This document shows positions 18,453-28,642 of a DNA stretch of 64,000 bases, in pieces. Each line of letters starts with the position of its first letter. Within the stretch, counting starts at the first letter, position 1. The translations under genes were made by a program, and so were the position numbers. The DNA is taken from contig CANRIV010000003.1 of the NCBI GenBank assembly GCA_947630805.1, forward strand, positions 62,001 to 126,000, written 5' to 3'. The DNA is from an uncultured Lachnospiraceae bacterium. Lineage in GTDB: Bacteria; Bacillota; Clostridia; Lachnospirales; Lachnospiraceae. The notes beneath the pieces were generated by a model. That model saw only the letters and a program-made list of their open reading frames with translations. It ran no database searches and was not told where the DNA came from.

Positions 18453-19596
18453 TACCTTTATGCGTATTTTTAAAAACCGGTTTCTTGCAGAACTGTTGAG
18501 CCGGGCGGGATATGTGGTTTTGGTCTGCTTTTATATGGTGCGAAAATTGTTTTTGCGAAAGAAGAGCAGTATGACCGCTCAAAAAGCAAGAGAACAGTTA
18601 AATCAGACCAGTCCGAAGCCGGACATGGATTGCGAAATATCGAATCAGGAAGCGATAAAAGATTTGTCTATTATTGTCCCTGCCTACAATGCGCAATCCA
18701 CGATAGAAGACTGTATTCGTTCCGTTCTCTGTCAGAATACAAAATATGACTATGAACTGATTATTGTCAACGACGGATCAACAGATCATACCAAAGCGGT
18801 GGTAGAACAAATCAAAGATACGCATATCCGGTTGATTACGCAGGAAAACCGAGGATTTTCCGGTGCGCGGAATCGTGGGATAGACGAATGTATAGGAAAA
18901 CATATTATGTTTCTGGATTCGGATGACTGTCTGGTAGGAAACTGTATCGAGGACATGATGGACAAGCTGATTTTAGAACAGGCAGATATTGTTCAGGGAA
19001 GTTATTATTCTTTCGTGGAAACGCAGGATAACAGGCAGGAAAGCCGGTTAGAATCCCGGATCATTGAATCAGATACCTCAGAAATGGTAAGAAATCCGGG
19101 ATTTCCATGGGCAAAAATTTATAAAAGGGAACTGTTTTCTCAAATCAGATTTCCTCTGGACGTATGGTTTGAGGATACAATCGTCTGTATGCTTCTTTAC
19201 CGGCTGTGTAGAAAAATGGTAGTTATGGACGAAATGGTCTATGCTTATCGCATTAATCCGGAGGGAATTACAAAAAAAGCAAGACACAGTAAGAAATGTG
19301 TCGATCATTACTGGGTCATGGAGTATGTTTTGCAACAGGCGGAAAAAATAGGATTGCCAAAGGATGATATTCAATATCGTCTGGTAAGTGGACATATGTC
19401 TACGCTTCTGTACCGCAGAGTGTCTCTGATGGAGTCGCATATAGTAGAAAGTACTTTTATCCTGGCGTGCGATTTGCTGGATGCAATACGGCCGGAAGGT
19501 TATGTGGTACAGGGAGGAATGATAGAGAAAGATATCGAGCGTTCCTTCCGAAGCAGAAATTTCAGACTTTGGAAACTGGCAAGCTTTGTTGTATAA
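18433..19596 (+). CDS. GT2 family glycosyltransferase with N-terminal extension
   Basis: A GT-A fold glycosyltransferase. The catalytic domain starts near residue 75 with LSIIVPAYNAQSTIEDCI, then VNDGSTD, and the metal-binding MFLDSDDCLVG. The first 75 residues include a hydrophobic stretch that could anchor it to the membrane, which the other GT2 enzymes here lack. It overlaps the preceding polymerase candidate by 20 bases, so it belongs to the same operon. No repeat tract. Confidence 0.85.
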   Translation: MKQRMFNTFMRIFKNRFLAELLSRAGYVVLVCFYMVRKLFLRKKSSMTAQKAREQLNQTSPKPDMDCEISNQEAIKDLSIIVPAYNAQSTIEDCIRSVLCQNTKYDYELIIVNDGSTDHTKAVVEQIKDTHIRLITQENRGFSGARNRGIDECIGKHIMFLDSDDCLVGNCIEDMMDKLILEQADIVQGSYYSFVETQDNRQESRLESRIIESDTSEMVRNPGFPWAKIYKRELFSQIRFPLDVWFEDTIVCMLLYRLCRKMVVMDEMVYAYRINPEGITKKARHSKKCVDHYWVMEYVLQQAEKIGLPKDDIQYRLVSGHMSTLLYRRVSLMESHIVESTFILACDLLDAIRPEGYVVQGGMIEKDIERSFRSRNFRLWKLASFVV

Positions 19597-19640
19597 TCGC
19601 AATCAATACAGCTGCCAGAAGACGATAAATGGAGATAAAA

Positions 19641-20750
19641 ATGGGTAAGATTAAAATATGCTTTTATTCCGGAGATATTACAAGAAGCGGAGGCACGGAG
19701 CGTGTCAGCTCAATGATAGCCAACAGACTGTGGCATAATAATCAGTTTGAAATATGTTTTCTCAGTCTCTGGGAGAAGAAGCAAGAGCCTTTTTTCTTTT
19801 TGGAGAAAGAAATCAATCGTTTTACGCTGTATGACAGACCGGTCAGTGGAGCGATACATTTGCTGGGATGGATACATCGGACCCGTAAATTTGTGAGAGA
19901 ACATCAGATTGATATATTGATAGATATTGACGGGATTCTGGATTTATATTCTGTTCCGGCTCTGTGGGGAACAAAAACAAAACTGATTTCCTGGGAGCAG
20001 TTTAATTATTATCAGAATCCGGATGGAAATTACCGCAAACTGACTAGAAGAATGGCGGCAAAATGGGCAGATGCGATTGTTGTTCTAACGGAGGAAGACA
20101 AAGGATATTACGAGAAAAATCTAAAGATTCGGCATATTATCCGTCATATTTATAATCCGATGATACAGAATGAAGCAACATATAGTTATGATACGGAGAG
20201 TAAAATGATAATCAGTGCAGGAAGGCTCACGTATCAGAAAGGATTTGATATTCTGGCAGATGTCGCGGCTGTCGTGTTAAAAAAACATAAAGACTGGACC
20301 TGGGTAATTGCAGGAGAGGGAGAAGACCGACCTCTGTTGGAAGAAAAAATCCGGCAGTACGGATTGGAAAAACAGCTGATACTCTGTGGAAATATAGAGC
20401 AAATTGAAACGTATTACCAAAGGGCAGCGTTCTATGTGTTGACATCCCGGTTTGAGGGATTTGGGCTGGTGCTGACAGAAGCAAAAGCGTTCCATCTTCC
20501 CTGTATCAGTTTCCGATGTCCGGCGGGACCGGCAGAAATTATAGAAGATAATGTCAACGGATATCTGGTGGACTGCTTTGATCAGGAAGACATGGCGCAG
20601 AAAATATGTAGGCTGATAGAGGATTCGAAGCTACGGCAGCAGTTTTCCCAAAAAGCGCTGGAGGGAACAGAAAAATTTGAAATTAACGCTGTCGCAGAAC
20701 AGTGGAAAAAGTTATTTGAGGAACTGATGAATGGAAGAAAAGAAAGTTAG
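19641..20750 (+). CDS. GT4 family glycosyltransferase
   Basis: A GT-B enzyme of about 369 residues. Signature segments are SGDITRSGGTERVSSMIA at the N-terminus and SAGRLTYQKGFDIL plus LTSRFEGFGLVLTEAKA in the donor domain. ATG 19641 is chosen because GGAG lies six bases upstream; a frame-mate ATG at 19629 does not have one. The end overlaps the next GT2 gene by 20 bases. The SGGTE loop is shared with the 25077 and 41450 enzymes. Confidence 0.87.
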   Translation: MGKIKICFYSGDITRSGGTERVSSMIANRLWHNNQFEICFLSLWEKKQEPFFFLEKEINRFTLYDRPVSGAIHLLGWIHRTRKFVREHQIDILIDIDGILDLYSVPALWGTKTKLISWEQFNYYQNPDGNYRKLTRRMAAKWADAIVVLTEEDKGYYEKNLKIRHIIRHIYNPMIQNEATYSYDTESKMIISAGRLTYQKGFDILADVAAVVLKKHKDWTWVIAGEGEDRPLLEEKIRQYGLEKQLILCGNIEQIETYYQRAAFYVLTSRFEGFGLVLTEAKAFHLPCISFRCPAGPAEIIEDNVNGYLVDCFDQEDMAQKICRLIEDSKLRQQFSQKALEGTEKFEINAVAEQWKKLFEELMNGRKES

Positions 20751-21744
20751 TGTTGTAGTACCTATTTACAATGTAGAAAATTATCTGGACCGGTGCGTTG
20801 ACACCATTGTCTGTCAGACCTATAAAAATCTTGAAATTATATTGGTGGATGACGGCTCCACAGATAATAGTGGAAAACTGTGTGATGCCTGGAGCGAAAA
20901 AGACGAGAGAGTCCGAGTGGTACATAAAAAGAACGGCGGGCTTTCCAGCGCCAGAAATGCAGGGATGGAACATGCTACCGGAGATTGCATTATGTTTGAA
21001 GACAGTGATGACTGGCTGGAAAAAGAACTGATTGAAAAATGCGTCAAAAGAATGGACACAGATGAATCCGATTTGGTTATATTTGGTTATCGAAAAGTGG
21101 ACGAGGAAGAAAATTCTCAGGGAGAGTTTACTTTTGGAAATGAAACATTTTCCAAAGAGGAACTGACGGAGCAGTTATATGACAGAATTTTAGAGATGTC
21201 TTTCGGTTATGCGTGGAACAAATTGTACCGGATGGAAGTTCTTGTGCAATCTGGACTAAAAAATGACAGCAGCATTATTGATCGGGAAGATTTGGTGTTC
21301 AATATGCAGCTGCTCAAATATTTAAAAAGAATAAGTTATATGGATTATGTGGGATATAATTATCTGCAGAGAAGTACCAGTCTCTTACACAATTCCAATC
21401 TGGCAAGACTGAAAAATATCGGTCCTTTCTGTGAAAGAATGTATCATATCGATTTGCAAAATGAAGTCTCACAGAAAAAAGTATACAGCATGAATGTACT
21501 GCACTATCTGTCAGACTGCATTATAAAAAATGTTCTCTGGAACAAAGAACTGAACAGAAAACAGAAATATGATTGGATGAAGAAAATTTTGGAGGATTGT
21601 CCTTACATAGATAAGATAGAAGACGACCCGAACAATCCAGCACACCTGAAAATGTTATATAAGACAATTATGACGGGAAAGCCAAAATATTTTTACCGAT
21701 ATGTGTGGCTTTCAGATATCAAGAAAAAAATAATGGGAAGATAA
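20731..21744 (+). CDS. GT2 family glycosyltransferase
   Basis: A single-domain GT-A glycosyltransferase, 337 residues. It begins VSVVVPIYNVENYLDRCVD, then ILVDDGSTDNSG for nucleotide binding, GLSSARNAGM and the DxD segment MFEDSDDWLE. The C-terminal third is the variable acceptor region. It has no repeat tract, unlike its GT2 relatives at 38145, 40398, 42669 and 43778, and so serves as an internal contrast. Confidence 0.88.
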   Translation: MEEKKVSVVVPIYNVENYLDRCVDTIVCQTYKNLEIILVDDGSTDNSGKLCDAWSEKDERVRVVHKKNGGLSSARNAGMEHATGDCIMFEDSDDWLEKELIEKCVKRMDTDESDLVIFGYRKVDEEENSQGEFTFGNETFSKEELTEQLYDRILEMSFGYAWNKLYRMEVLVQSGLKNDSSIIDREDLVFNMQLLKYLKRISYMDYVGYNYLQRSTSLLHNSNLARLKNIGPFCERMYHIDLQNEVSQKKVYSMNVLHYLSDCIIKNVLWNKELNRKQKYDWMKKILEDCPYIDKIEDDPNNPAHLKMLYKTIMTGKPKYFYRYVWLSDIKKKIMGR

Positions 21745-21754
21745 AGGATAAAAA

Positions 21755-22789
21755 ATGGAAAAAACATTTACACAGACACACACGAAAATTGCTAAGGGAC
21801 TGGCAATGATATTGATGCTGTTTGACCATCTGTTCTGGATGGATAATGGAAGTTATATTTCCGTCTGTCCGAAAATATTTGGAGGCGGAATGACACTGGA
21901 ATGGGCGATTGGCTCCATTGGAAATATCTGCGTGGCAATGTTTTTGATGCTCAGCGGTTATGGAATGTTCTGCACGGTCCAAAAAAAAGAAAAATATTCT
22001 CTGCGGGATTCTCTGATAAGAATCCGAAATATATGGGTCCAGTATGCTCTGATTACGATTGTGTTTATAGTGTTGGATCTCTTGTTTGGAAAAATCACAT
22101 GGGATCCATTGAAAATAGTGCTCAATATATTGGCGCTGGATTACTCTTATAATGCTTACGCATGGTTTATGATTACATATATTGTGATTATGTTTGTGTT
22201 TCCATTGTGGTACCGGTTTGCCAGACGTTACGGATGGGTCTGGCAGATTCTTTGTGTCTGCGCAGTTAAAATAGGAATTACGGGAATTTATCAGATAATC
22301 AGCAGATATGTTCAAATTCCGAGTATTCCATATAAAGTACTGATTGAGCCTTTTATGTTTTTGCCGGCATTTTTAATTGGATATATTTGTGCAGAATACC
22401 ATATTTTTGAAATAGTATATGAAAAAATATTTTGCCGGAAAGGACAGAAGGCGTTGCTTTCGGTATTGCTGTTGGGAATTTTCCTTTTTATTTATCAGTT
22501 TCAGTTGACTTTGCTGGATGCGGTGACGGCGCCCATCATTTGCTTTTTGGTGTCATATCTGTTTTATCATACTATGGCGGGAAAAGTGCTGGAATTTATC
22601 GGCGCTCATTCTACCGGCATGTGGCTGATTCATTATCCGATTATGATTTTACTTTTAAATCGCGTTGTATATTTTCCGAAGATATCTGTTCTGATTCTGA
22701 TATGGCTGATAATTCTGTTAATACCAATGTGTTATGTATCAGAGTTTATTAATCGGAATGTTTTGAAATGGATGAGGAGGAAAAAATGA
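21755..22789 (+). CDS. Acyltransferase 3 family membrane protein
   Basis: About ten helices, 344 residues, with the family start THTKIAKGLAMILMLFDHLF, including the catalytic-type His after a hydrophobic segment, and a C-terminal HSTGMWLIHYPIM helix. Likely transfers an acetyl or other acyl group to the glycan. Unlike four of the other acyltransferases here it has no repeat tract. Its stop overlaps the ATG of the following GT4 gene (ATGA). Confidence 0.8.
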   Translation: MEKTFTQTHTKIAKGLAMILMLFDHLFWMDNGSYISVCPKIFGGGMTLEWAIGSIGNICVAMFLMLSGYGMFCTVQKKEKYSLRDSLIRIRNIWVQYALITIVFIVLDLLFGKITWDPLKIVLNILALDYSYNAYAWFMITYIVIMFVFPLWYRFARRYGWVWQILCVCAVKIGITGIYQIISRYVQIPSIPYKVLIEPFMFLPAFLIGYICAEYHIFEIVYEKIFCRKGQKALLSVLLLGIFLFIYQFQLTLLDAVTAPIICFLVSYLFYHTMAGKVLEFIGAHSTGMWLIHYPIMILLLNRVVYFPKISVLILIWLIILLIPMCYVSEFINRNVLKWMRRKK

Positions 22790-23982
22790 AGATAGCAATG
22801 ATAACACCGGGATATCTGCCGGTGCCTGCGATACGGGGCGGGGCGGTGGAAGTCCTGATAGAAGATTTATTAATAGGAAACGAGACAGACAGAAATTATG
22901 ATATTGATTTGTATACGGTGCCGGATAAGGAAATAGACGAAAGAGAGTACCGATTTACCAATATCATACAGGTCAATATTCCAAAGACGACGAAGATTAT
23001 AAATGGCGTGATGAATCAGGTGTATAAAATGCTGCATCGCAAAAAATGGAGAACATCTTATGCCAGAGAAGTCGTCCGCCTGTTAAAAAAGAAATCGTAT
23101 GATTTGGTGGTGATTCATAACAATCTGATGGCATACAGAGATATTTATGAGAAGACACCAAACAAAAAAAATTTAATTTATATTTTACATAATGACATTA
23201 ATGAAAAAGATGAAAATCATGTTATTTTGGCAAAACAGATTGGAAAGACGGCAAAAGCTGTTTTTGCTGTCAGTGAATACACAAAAAACCAGTTTTTGCA
23301 TGTAGCGCAATGCGGTAAAGCAGATGTATTATATAACTGCATTGATATTGACCATTATACGCAAAAAATCGATGCGGAGGATATTGCAAAATCCAGACTA
23401 AGGTATGGTATCGCTCCGGAAGATTTTGTTTTTATGTATAGCGGAAGATTTGATATTTACAAAGGAGTGTTGGAACTGATTCGGGCAGTAAAAATGCTGG
23501 ATGATAAAAATATAAAGCTGATGGTCGTAGGAAAATCATGGTTTGATACCAAAGAGCGCTCGGATGCGTATACACAGCAGTTGTCAGAGGAATCAGACGC
23601 AATAAAAGAAAAAGTGATTTTTACAGGATTTGTCAACCCTACAGATATGCCAAAGATGTATCGGATGGCAGACTGTCTGGTAGTACCATCTGTGTGGGAA
23701 GAGCCTTTTGGCGTAGTGGCGCTGGAGGGAATGATATCCGGACTTCCTCTCATAGCTACCAATTCCGGAGGTCTGGTGGAAGTGGTAGATGAAGAGTGCG
23801 CCTATATTGTAGAGAAAGAAGAACACGTTTCAGAACATCTGGCAGAGGCGATGCAAAAGGTGCTGAAAGATAAGCCACGTGCCCGAAAGATGGGGGAGAA
23901 TGGATATGCTAAAGTTATGAAGACCAGAGCATTTCACAAAGAAGCATATTATTCTATTTTCTGTGAAAAACTGGGAATTTAG
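22786..23982 (+). CDS. GT4 family glycosyltransferase
   Basis: A GT-B enzyme that starts MKIAMITPGYLPVPAIRGGA, the classic glycine loop of GT4 enzymes, and has YSGRFDIYKGVLELIRAVK and VPSVWEEPFGVVALEGMISG in the donor domain. ATG 22786 has GAGGAGG five bases upstream; the longer frame from 22768 runs through this site. The start overlaps the acyltransferase stop, so the two are translationally coupled. Confidence 0.88.
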   Translation: MKIAMITPGYLPVPAIRGGAVEVLIEDLLIGNETDRNYDIDLYTVPDKEIDEREYRFTNIIQVNIPKTTKIINGVMNQVYKMLHRKKWRTSYAREVVRLLKKKSYDLVVIHNNLMAYRDIYEKTPNKKNLIYILHNDINEKDENHVILAKQIGKTAKAVFAVSEYTKNQFLHVAQCGKADVLYNCIDIDHYTQKIDAEDIAKSRLRYGIAPEDFVFMYSGRFDIYKGVLELIRAVKMLDDKNIKLMVVGKSWFDTKERSDAYTQQLSEESDAIKEKVIFTGFVNPTDMPKMYRMADCLVVPSVWEEPFGVVALEGMISGLPLIATNSGGLVEVVDEECAYIVEKEEHVSEHLAEAMQKVLKDKPRARKMGENGYAKVMKTRAFHKEAYYSIFCEKLGI

Positions 23983-24083
23983 CAAAAATTAACTGTGGAA
24001 GAGAAATGAAAACGATAGAAAAAATCAACAGGAACTGACTGCGGGGATGAAACGAAAACAAAAAGACAGGAAAGGAAACATTT

Positions 24084-25049
24084 ATGGAATCTTTGGTAAG
24101 TATTATCATTCCGGTTTATAATTCACAGGATTATCTGGAGTCCTGCATTGAATCTGTAATCCATCAATCCTATCAGAACATAGAGGTTATACTGGTCGAT
24201 GATGGATCGACAGATGCCAGCCCTGATATTTGTAGAAAATATGCGCAGAAAGATAGTCGTATTGTTGTAATACAGACAGAGGGACATGGAGTCAGTGCAG
24301 CGCGGAATACGGGAATCCGGGCAGCAAAGGGAGAATGGATTCAGTTTTTGGACAGTGATGATACTTATTGCAATGACACGACGGAAAAGATGGTCGCTGC
24401 AGCCGGAGATAATGTACAGCTTGTGGTTGCAGGTTATACAAATGTCTATGAAGAATTCAGTCGTTATATCGGTGTCAGGACAGAAACCCTGGATTGGAAA
24501 GGTTATCTCTCATCATATGTAACACAGAGAGAATATGAGGATTTGTCCAATTATCCATGGAATAAACTCTACCGCACAGAACTGATTACACAGAATCATA
24601 TCTGGTTTGATGAGAGTATTACGGTGGCAGAAGATGCTTTGTTTAACATGCGGTATATGCAGTTTGCCGGGCGTGTGTCTGTGCTGGATATCAATAGCTG
24701 TAACCATGTCATACGAGGGGATTCTCTGGTAAACACTCCGATAGATTTTCAAAAATATAAACAGACATTCTTATGGATTTTTAAAGAATTTCAAAGATGC
24801 TTTCTTTTAAGAAACGATGACGAACAGACTATAGTCGGCAACAAACTGCTCTATTATTTTCTGATATTTTGTGCGAGAAGCCCAAAAGAAGAACTGAGAG
24901 CTCTGCTAAAAGAAATCAACACGGATAAATATAGAAAATATATCCGGTCAGCAGAATGTATCAACTTAAATTACAGAATTTTCAAGACCCTGTATCTTTT
25001 ACATTTTAACAGTCTATTGTGTCTGTACAGTAAATTAAAAAGAAAATAA
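24084..25049 (+). CDS. GT2 family glycosyltransferase
   Basis: GT-A fold, 321 residues: LVSIIIPVYNSQDYLESCI, ILVDDGSTDASPDIC, GVSAARNTGIR and the metal-binding FLDSDDTYC. AGACAGGAAAGGAAAC gives a ribosome binding site. The 101 bases before it hold no gene. No repeat tract. The acceptor and donor cannot be named. Confidence 0.87.
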   Translation: MESLVSIIIPVYNSQDYLESCIESVIHQSYQNIEVILVDDGSTDASPDICRKYAQKDSRIVVIQTEGHGVSAARNTGIRAAKGEWIQFLDSDDTYCNDTTEKMVAAAGDNVQLVVAGYTNVYEEFSRYIGVRTETLDWKGYLSSYVTQREYEDLSNYPWNKLYRTELITQNHIWFDESITVAEDALFNMRYMQFAGRVSVLDINSCNHVIRGDSLVNTPIDFQKYKQTFLWIFKEFQRCFLLRNDDEQTIVGNKLLYYFLIFCARSPKEELRALLKEINTDKYRKYIRSAECINLNYRIFKTLYLLHFNSLLCLYSKLKRK

Positions 25050-25076
25050 TGGATTATGCAGGAAAGGCTTGGTGCA

Positions 25077-26204
25077 ATGATGAAGACAAAAAAGAAAAGG
25101 CTGGTTTTTTATATAGATTCCATGGATATTGGAGGAACAGAGAAAGCATTACTGGATTTGGTAAACAATTTATCAGAAGAAAAATATGATATTACAGTGA
25201 TACAGATGGCTCCCGGAGGAAAATATAATAAATTATTAAAAAACACTATACACAAGAAACAAATTCTTTTTATCGGTCCGTATCAGTCCTTCCGCTTTTA
25301 CTGGTGGGGAAGAAAACTGCTGGAGAAAATACCTTTAAAACTGGCGCACAAGATGTTGATAGGAGATGGTTTTGATGTAGAAATTGCATGCGGATACCGT
25401 TATCCTACCAGAATTGTAAGTCAGGCGGCAAAAGCAAAAAAAGTTTCTTGGATTCACATGGACGTGTCGCTGGATAAAAATGAAGTGGCAGAGATGTCCT
25501 GCGAAGAAGCGAAAGAGTATTTTAAAGGAATTGATAAATTTGTCTGTGTCTCCAAGGATTGTGAGAGAAAATTCAATGATAAATTTCATTTCGAGGACAG
25601 GACAGAAGTCTGTTATAATATTGTTTCCAGTCATGATATTATAGAAAAATCGAAGGAGAAACCACAGATAAGGCTGGATTCCTCTTACTTTAATATGGTA
25701 GCTATCGGGCGTCTGACGTGGCAGAAGGGCTTTGATTTGCTGATACAGGATATGGAATGTATTGTCAGAAATCATCCCAATGTGCGGCTGTATATTTTGG
25801 GAATTGGAGACGATAAAGAACAGCTGGAACAGCTGATTGCGGAAAAGAATCTGGGAGAATATATCAAGATGCCGGGATATGTAGAAAATCCATATGCAGT
25901 CCTGCGGCAAGCAGATTTATATGTCTGTTCTTCCCGGCATGAATCATTCAGTCTGACCACGGCAGAGAGTATTGTGCTGGAAGTTCCGGTCATTTCCACC
26001 CGGTGTACCGGACCTGTGGAATTGCTGGACGAGGGAAAATACGGCATCCTTGTCCATCAGGAAGAACTCGCACAGACAATAATAGAACTGCTGGACAATG
26101 AGGAAAGATACAATTATTATAAAGAGAAAGTAAAAGAACGAAAAGAATTTTTTAATATTACAAAAAGCATACAGAGATGGGAGGAACTGATTGATGAATT
26201 ATGA
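25077..26204 (+). CDS. GT4 family glycosyltransferase (paralog of 41450)
   Basis: A GT-B glycosyltransferase with VFYIDSMDIGGTEKALLDL at the start and AIGRLTWQKGFDLL plus CSSRHESFSLTTAESIVL in the donor domain. The gene at 41450 shows the same blocks at the same spacing (YWWGRKLLEKIP compared with QWWGRNFFDRIP), so the two are paralogs 16 kb apart. I take ATG 25077, which has GGAAAGG nine bases upstream; the frame also has an ATG at 25056 without a site. Confidence 0.86.
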   Translation: MMKTKKKRLVFYIDSMDIGGTEKALLDLVNNLSEEKYDITVIQMAPGGKYNKLLKNTIHKKQILFIGPYQSFRFYWWGRKLLEKIPLKLAHKMLIGDGFDVEIACGYRYPTRIVSQAAKAKKVSWIHMDVSLDKNEVAEMSCEEAKEYFKGIDKFVCVSKDCERKFNDKFHFEDRTEVCYNIVSSHDIIEKSKEKPQIRLDSSYFNMVAIGRLTWQKGFDLLIQDMECIVRNHPNVRLYILGIGDDKEQLEQLIAEKNLGEYIKMPGYVENPYAVLRQADLYVCSSRHESFSLTTAESIVLEVPVISTRCTGPVELLDEGKYGILVHQEELAQTIIELLDNEERYNYYKEKVKERKEFFNITKSIQRWEELIDEL

Positions 26205-27003
26205 TGTCACCAAAATGACAGAGATAGACAGCGCACAGAATAAAAAACTTATGATAGAGGAACTGTTGTATATAGATAAGGTGTGTAAGGAAAATCATTT
26301 GAGATATTATCTGGCATATGGAACTCTGCTGGGTGCGGTGCGTCATCAGGGTTTTATTCCATGGGATGATGATGTAGATATACTAATGCCACGTCCTGAT
26401 TACGAAAAGCTGATATCGCTTATAAATTGTAGGGAGGAACGTTCAAAGTACAAAGTACTTCATGCAGAAAATAACAGACAATACAACTATCCGTTTGCAA
26501 AGCTGATAAATACAGATACTTTTCTGATAGAGGAGGCCAATCTTCTCATAGAGGAGATGGGGACCTTTTGTGATATTTTCCCATTGGACGGACTGGGCGA
26601 TGAGATAGAGACGGCCGAAGCGCATGCGGAAGATATACGGAAAAGAAGCAGAAGAGTCTGGGAATTATATACGGTCAATTTTAAAGAGTTTGGAATCAAA
26701 GGAATGATTCTGAAACTGTTGGGCAAGAAAAAACTTTATAAAAACATGATGAAAAAATGTCTGCGGTTTCAATTTGATGATTCTAAGTATGTAGCCAGTC
26801 CGACGAGCGGGGAACAGAAAGTTAAAATTTATGAAAAAAAACTGTTTGAGCAGACAAAAGAAATTTCGTTTGAAGGATATACGTTTCGTGCACCGGCAGA
26901 GTATGATAAAATTTTGAAACAGTGTTATGGAGATTATATGCAGCTTCCACCGGAGGAAGAGCGTGTCGGTGTACATAAGTTGAAAGTATATCGTAGAAAT
27001 TAA
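26194..27003 (+). CDS. licD: LicD family phosphocholine (or related) transferase
   Basis: LicD enzymes transfer phosphocholine or other phospho-alcohols from the CDP-activated form to a glycan. The family signature is complete: LRYYLAYGTLLGAVRHQGF followed by IPWDDDVDILMPR near residues 35-70, with the metal-binding DDDVD. 269 residues from ATG 26194, eight bases after GGGAGG and overlapping the upstream GT4 gene. With the LicC-LicA fusion and the BCCT transporter at 44.9-48.2 kb this makes a full lic-type phosphocholine route, although the substrate is an inference. Confidence 0.85.
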   Translation: MNYDVTKMTEIDSAQNKKLMIEELLYIDKVCKENHLRYYLAYGTLLGAVRHQGFIPWDDDVDILMPRPDYEKLISLINCREERSKYKVLHAENNRQYNYPFAKLINTDTFLIEEANLLIEEMGTFCDIFPLDGLGDEIETAEAHAEDIRKRSRRVWELYTVNFKEFGIKGMILKLLGKKKLYKNMMKKCLRFQFDDSKYVASPTSGEQKVKIYEKKLFEQTKEISFEGYTFRAPAEYDKILKQCYGDYMQLPPEEERVGVHKLKVYRRN

Positions 27004-27023
27004 TAGTATGTGAGGAGATTGTG

Positions 27024-28550
27024 ATGGCGACAAGAACAGAAAAGGCAAAAAACAATATCGTCTGGAGTGGATTTTATAAGTGTACAAGCCTTCTTATGCC
27101 GTTTATTACCCGTACCGTTGTTATTTATGTGCTGGGTATGCAGTATGTAGGACTGGGAAGTCTGTTTACTTCACTGCTCAGCGTTCTGAGCTTTGCGGAA
27201 CTGGGAATCGGAGGCGCGCTGGTCTTTAGCATGTATGAGCCGATGGCCAAAAATGACGAAGAAAAAGTTTGCGCATTGTTAAATTTTTATAGAAAATGTT
27301 ATCTGGTCATCGGAACGATTATTTTTATCGTAGGTCTGATTTTATTACCGTTTCTAAATTATTTTATTGCGGGTGATACGCCGCAAGGAATTAATATTTA
27401 TATTCTTTTTGCAATTCATCTGGTAAATAACGTACTGGGATATTTTTTGTTCGCTTATAAGTCCTCTTTGCTGACAGCGAGTCAGAGAGTGGATTTGACC
27501 AGTAAAATTGGCATGATAACAAATTTTATTGCCAATGTTTTACAGATTGTACTCTTGTTACTTTTCCATAATTACTATATTTTCATATTAGTACTTCCAA
27601 TGATTACCATTGTTGACAATATATGTACGCATATTATTGCAAAAAAACTGTATCCGCAATATACCTGCCGCGGAAAAATAAGCAGAAAAGAAACAAAAGG
27701 AATTCAGGAAAAAGTGGCGGGAATGTTGTGTCAGAAGATCGGAGGAATTGTACTGAGCTCCGTGGACACGATTGTTATTTCCTCATTTTTGGGATTGCGG
27801 ATTCTGGGAATTTATAACGGATATTATTATATCGTCACGACGCTGTTTGGATTTTTGGGAGTCATTCAACAATCTATTATCCCGGTTGTAGGAAACAGTG
27901 TTGTCACGGAAACTGTTGAAAAAAATCATACCGACTTCAGAAAATTTCAGTTTTTGTATACCTGGATTATCAGTTGGTGGTCAGCCTGTCTGGTCTGCAT
28001 GTATCAGCCATTTATTAAACTTTGGGTAGGCAAAGGCAATATGCTGCCCTTTGTGCTGGTCATTTTGCTGACAATATATTTTTATACTTACAAGATGGGA
28101 GATATGACATTTATATACAAAGAAGCGCTCGGATTATGGTGGCAGGGAAAATTTGTACCGTTGATTGCAGCCGTTGTCAATTTATCATTTAATCTGGTCA
28201 TGGTGCGGTTTATCGGTCTGGCCGGAATTGTGCTTTCAACGGTTATCAGTGTGGTCTTTATTTACAATCCTTATGGCTCCTGGGTATTGTTCCATCATTA
28301 TTTCAAGTCTATGAGAGGATGGATTGCTTATTTAAAAAGCATGGTGGGATATGCAGCCATTGCAGTAGTTGTAACGATTATCACATGGTATGTCTGTCAT
28401 TTTATTGAAGGATATGCTCTCACTACATTGATTCTCAGAGGACTGATATGTCTGGTGCTTCCAAACATTCTGCTGTTCCTCATTTATTGGAGAAATAAGA
28501 ATTTTAAAAATGCTTTTGCATTTGTAAAAAATATGATAAAGAAATCATAA
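27024..28550 (+). CDS. Polysaccharide flippase (Wzx/MOP superfamily), copy 1
   Basis: A protein of about 508 residues with 12-14 helices, the lipid-linked oligosaccharide flippase type. The N-terminus TRTEKAKNNIVWSGF and the LGMQYVGLGSLFTSLLSVL helix resemble the flippases at 29623 and 48284, which begin with a closely similar (K/R)xERTKNA start and share LxxLFxSxLxVLxxAELGxG. ATG 27024 follows GAGGAGATTG. No repeat tract. Confidence 0.85.
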   Translation: MATRTEKAKNNIVWSGFYKCTSLLMPFITRTVVIYVLGMQYVGLGSLFTSLLSVLSFAELGIGGALVFSMYEPMAKNDEEKVCALLNFYRKCYLVIGTIIFIVGLILLPFLNYFIAGDTPQGINIYILFAIHLVNNVLGYFLFAYKSSLLTASQRVDLTSKIGMITNFIANVLQIVLLLLFHNYYIFILVLPMITIVDNICTHIIAKKLYPQYTCRGKISRKETKGIQEKVAGMLCQKIGGIVLSSVDTIVISSFLGLRILGIYNGYYYIVTTLFGFLGVIQQSIIPVVGNSVVTETVEKNHTDFRKFQFLYTWIISWWSACLVCMYQPFIKLWVGKGNMLPFVLVILLTIYFYTYKMGDMTFIYKEALGLWWQGKFVPLIAAVVNLSFNLVMVRFIGLAGIVLSTVISVVFIYNPYGSWVLFHHYFKSMRGWIAYLKSMVGYAAIAVVVTIITWYVCHFIEGYALTTLILRGLICLVLPNILLFLIYWRNKNFKNAFAFVKNMIKKS

Positions 28551-28642
28551 AAAATTTTGATACACATGGATAAAAGCAGGATTTTGTAAAATAAATTGTT
28601 TTACAAAATGCCTGACAAATCCGGACAACAGATGGAGGTATT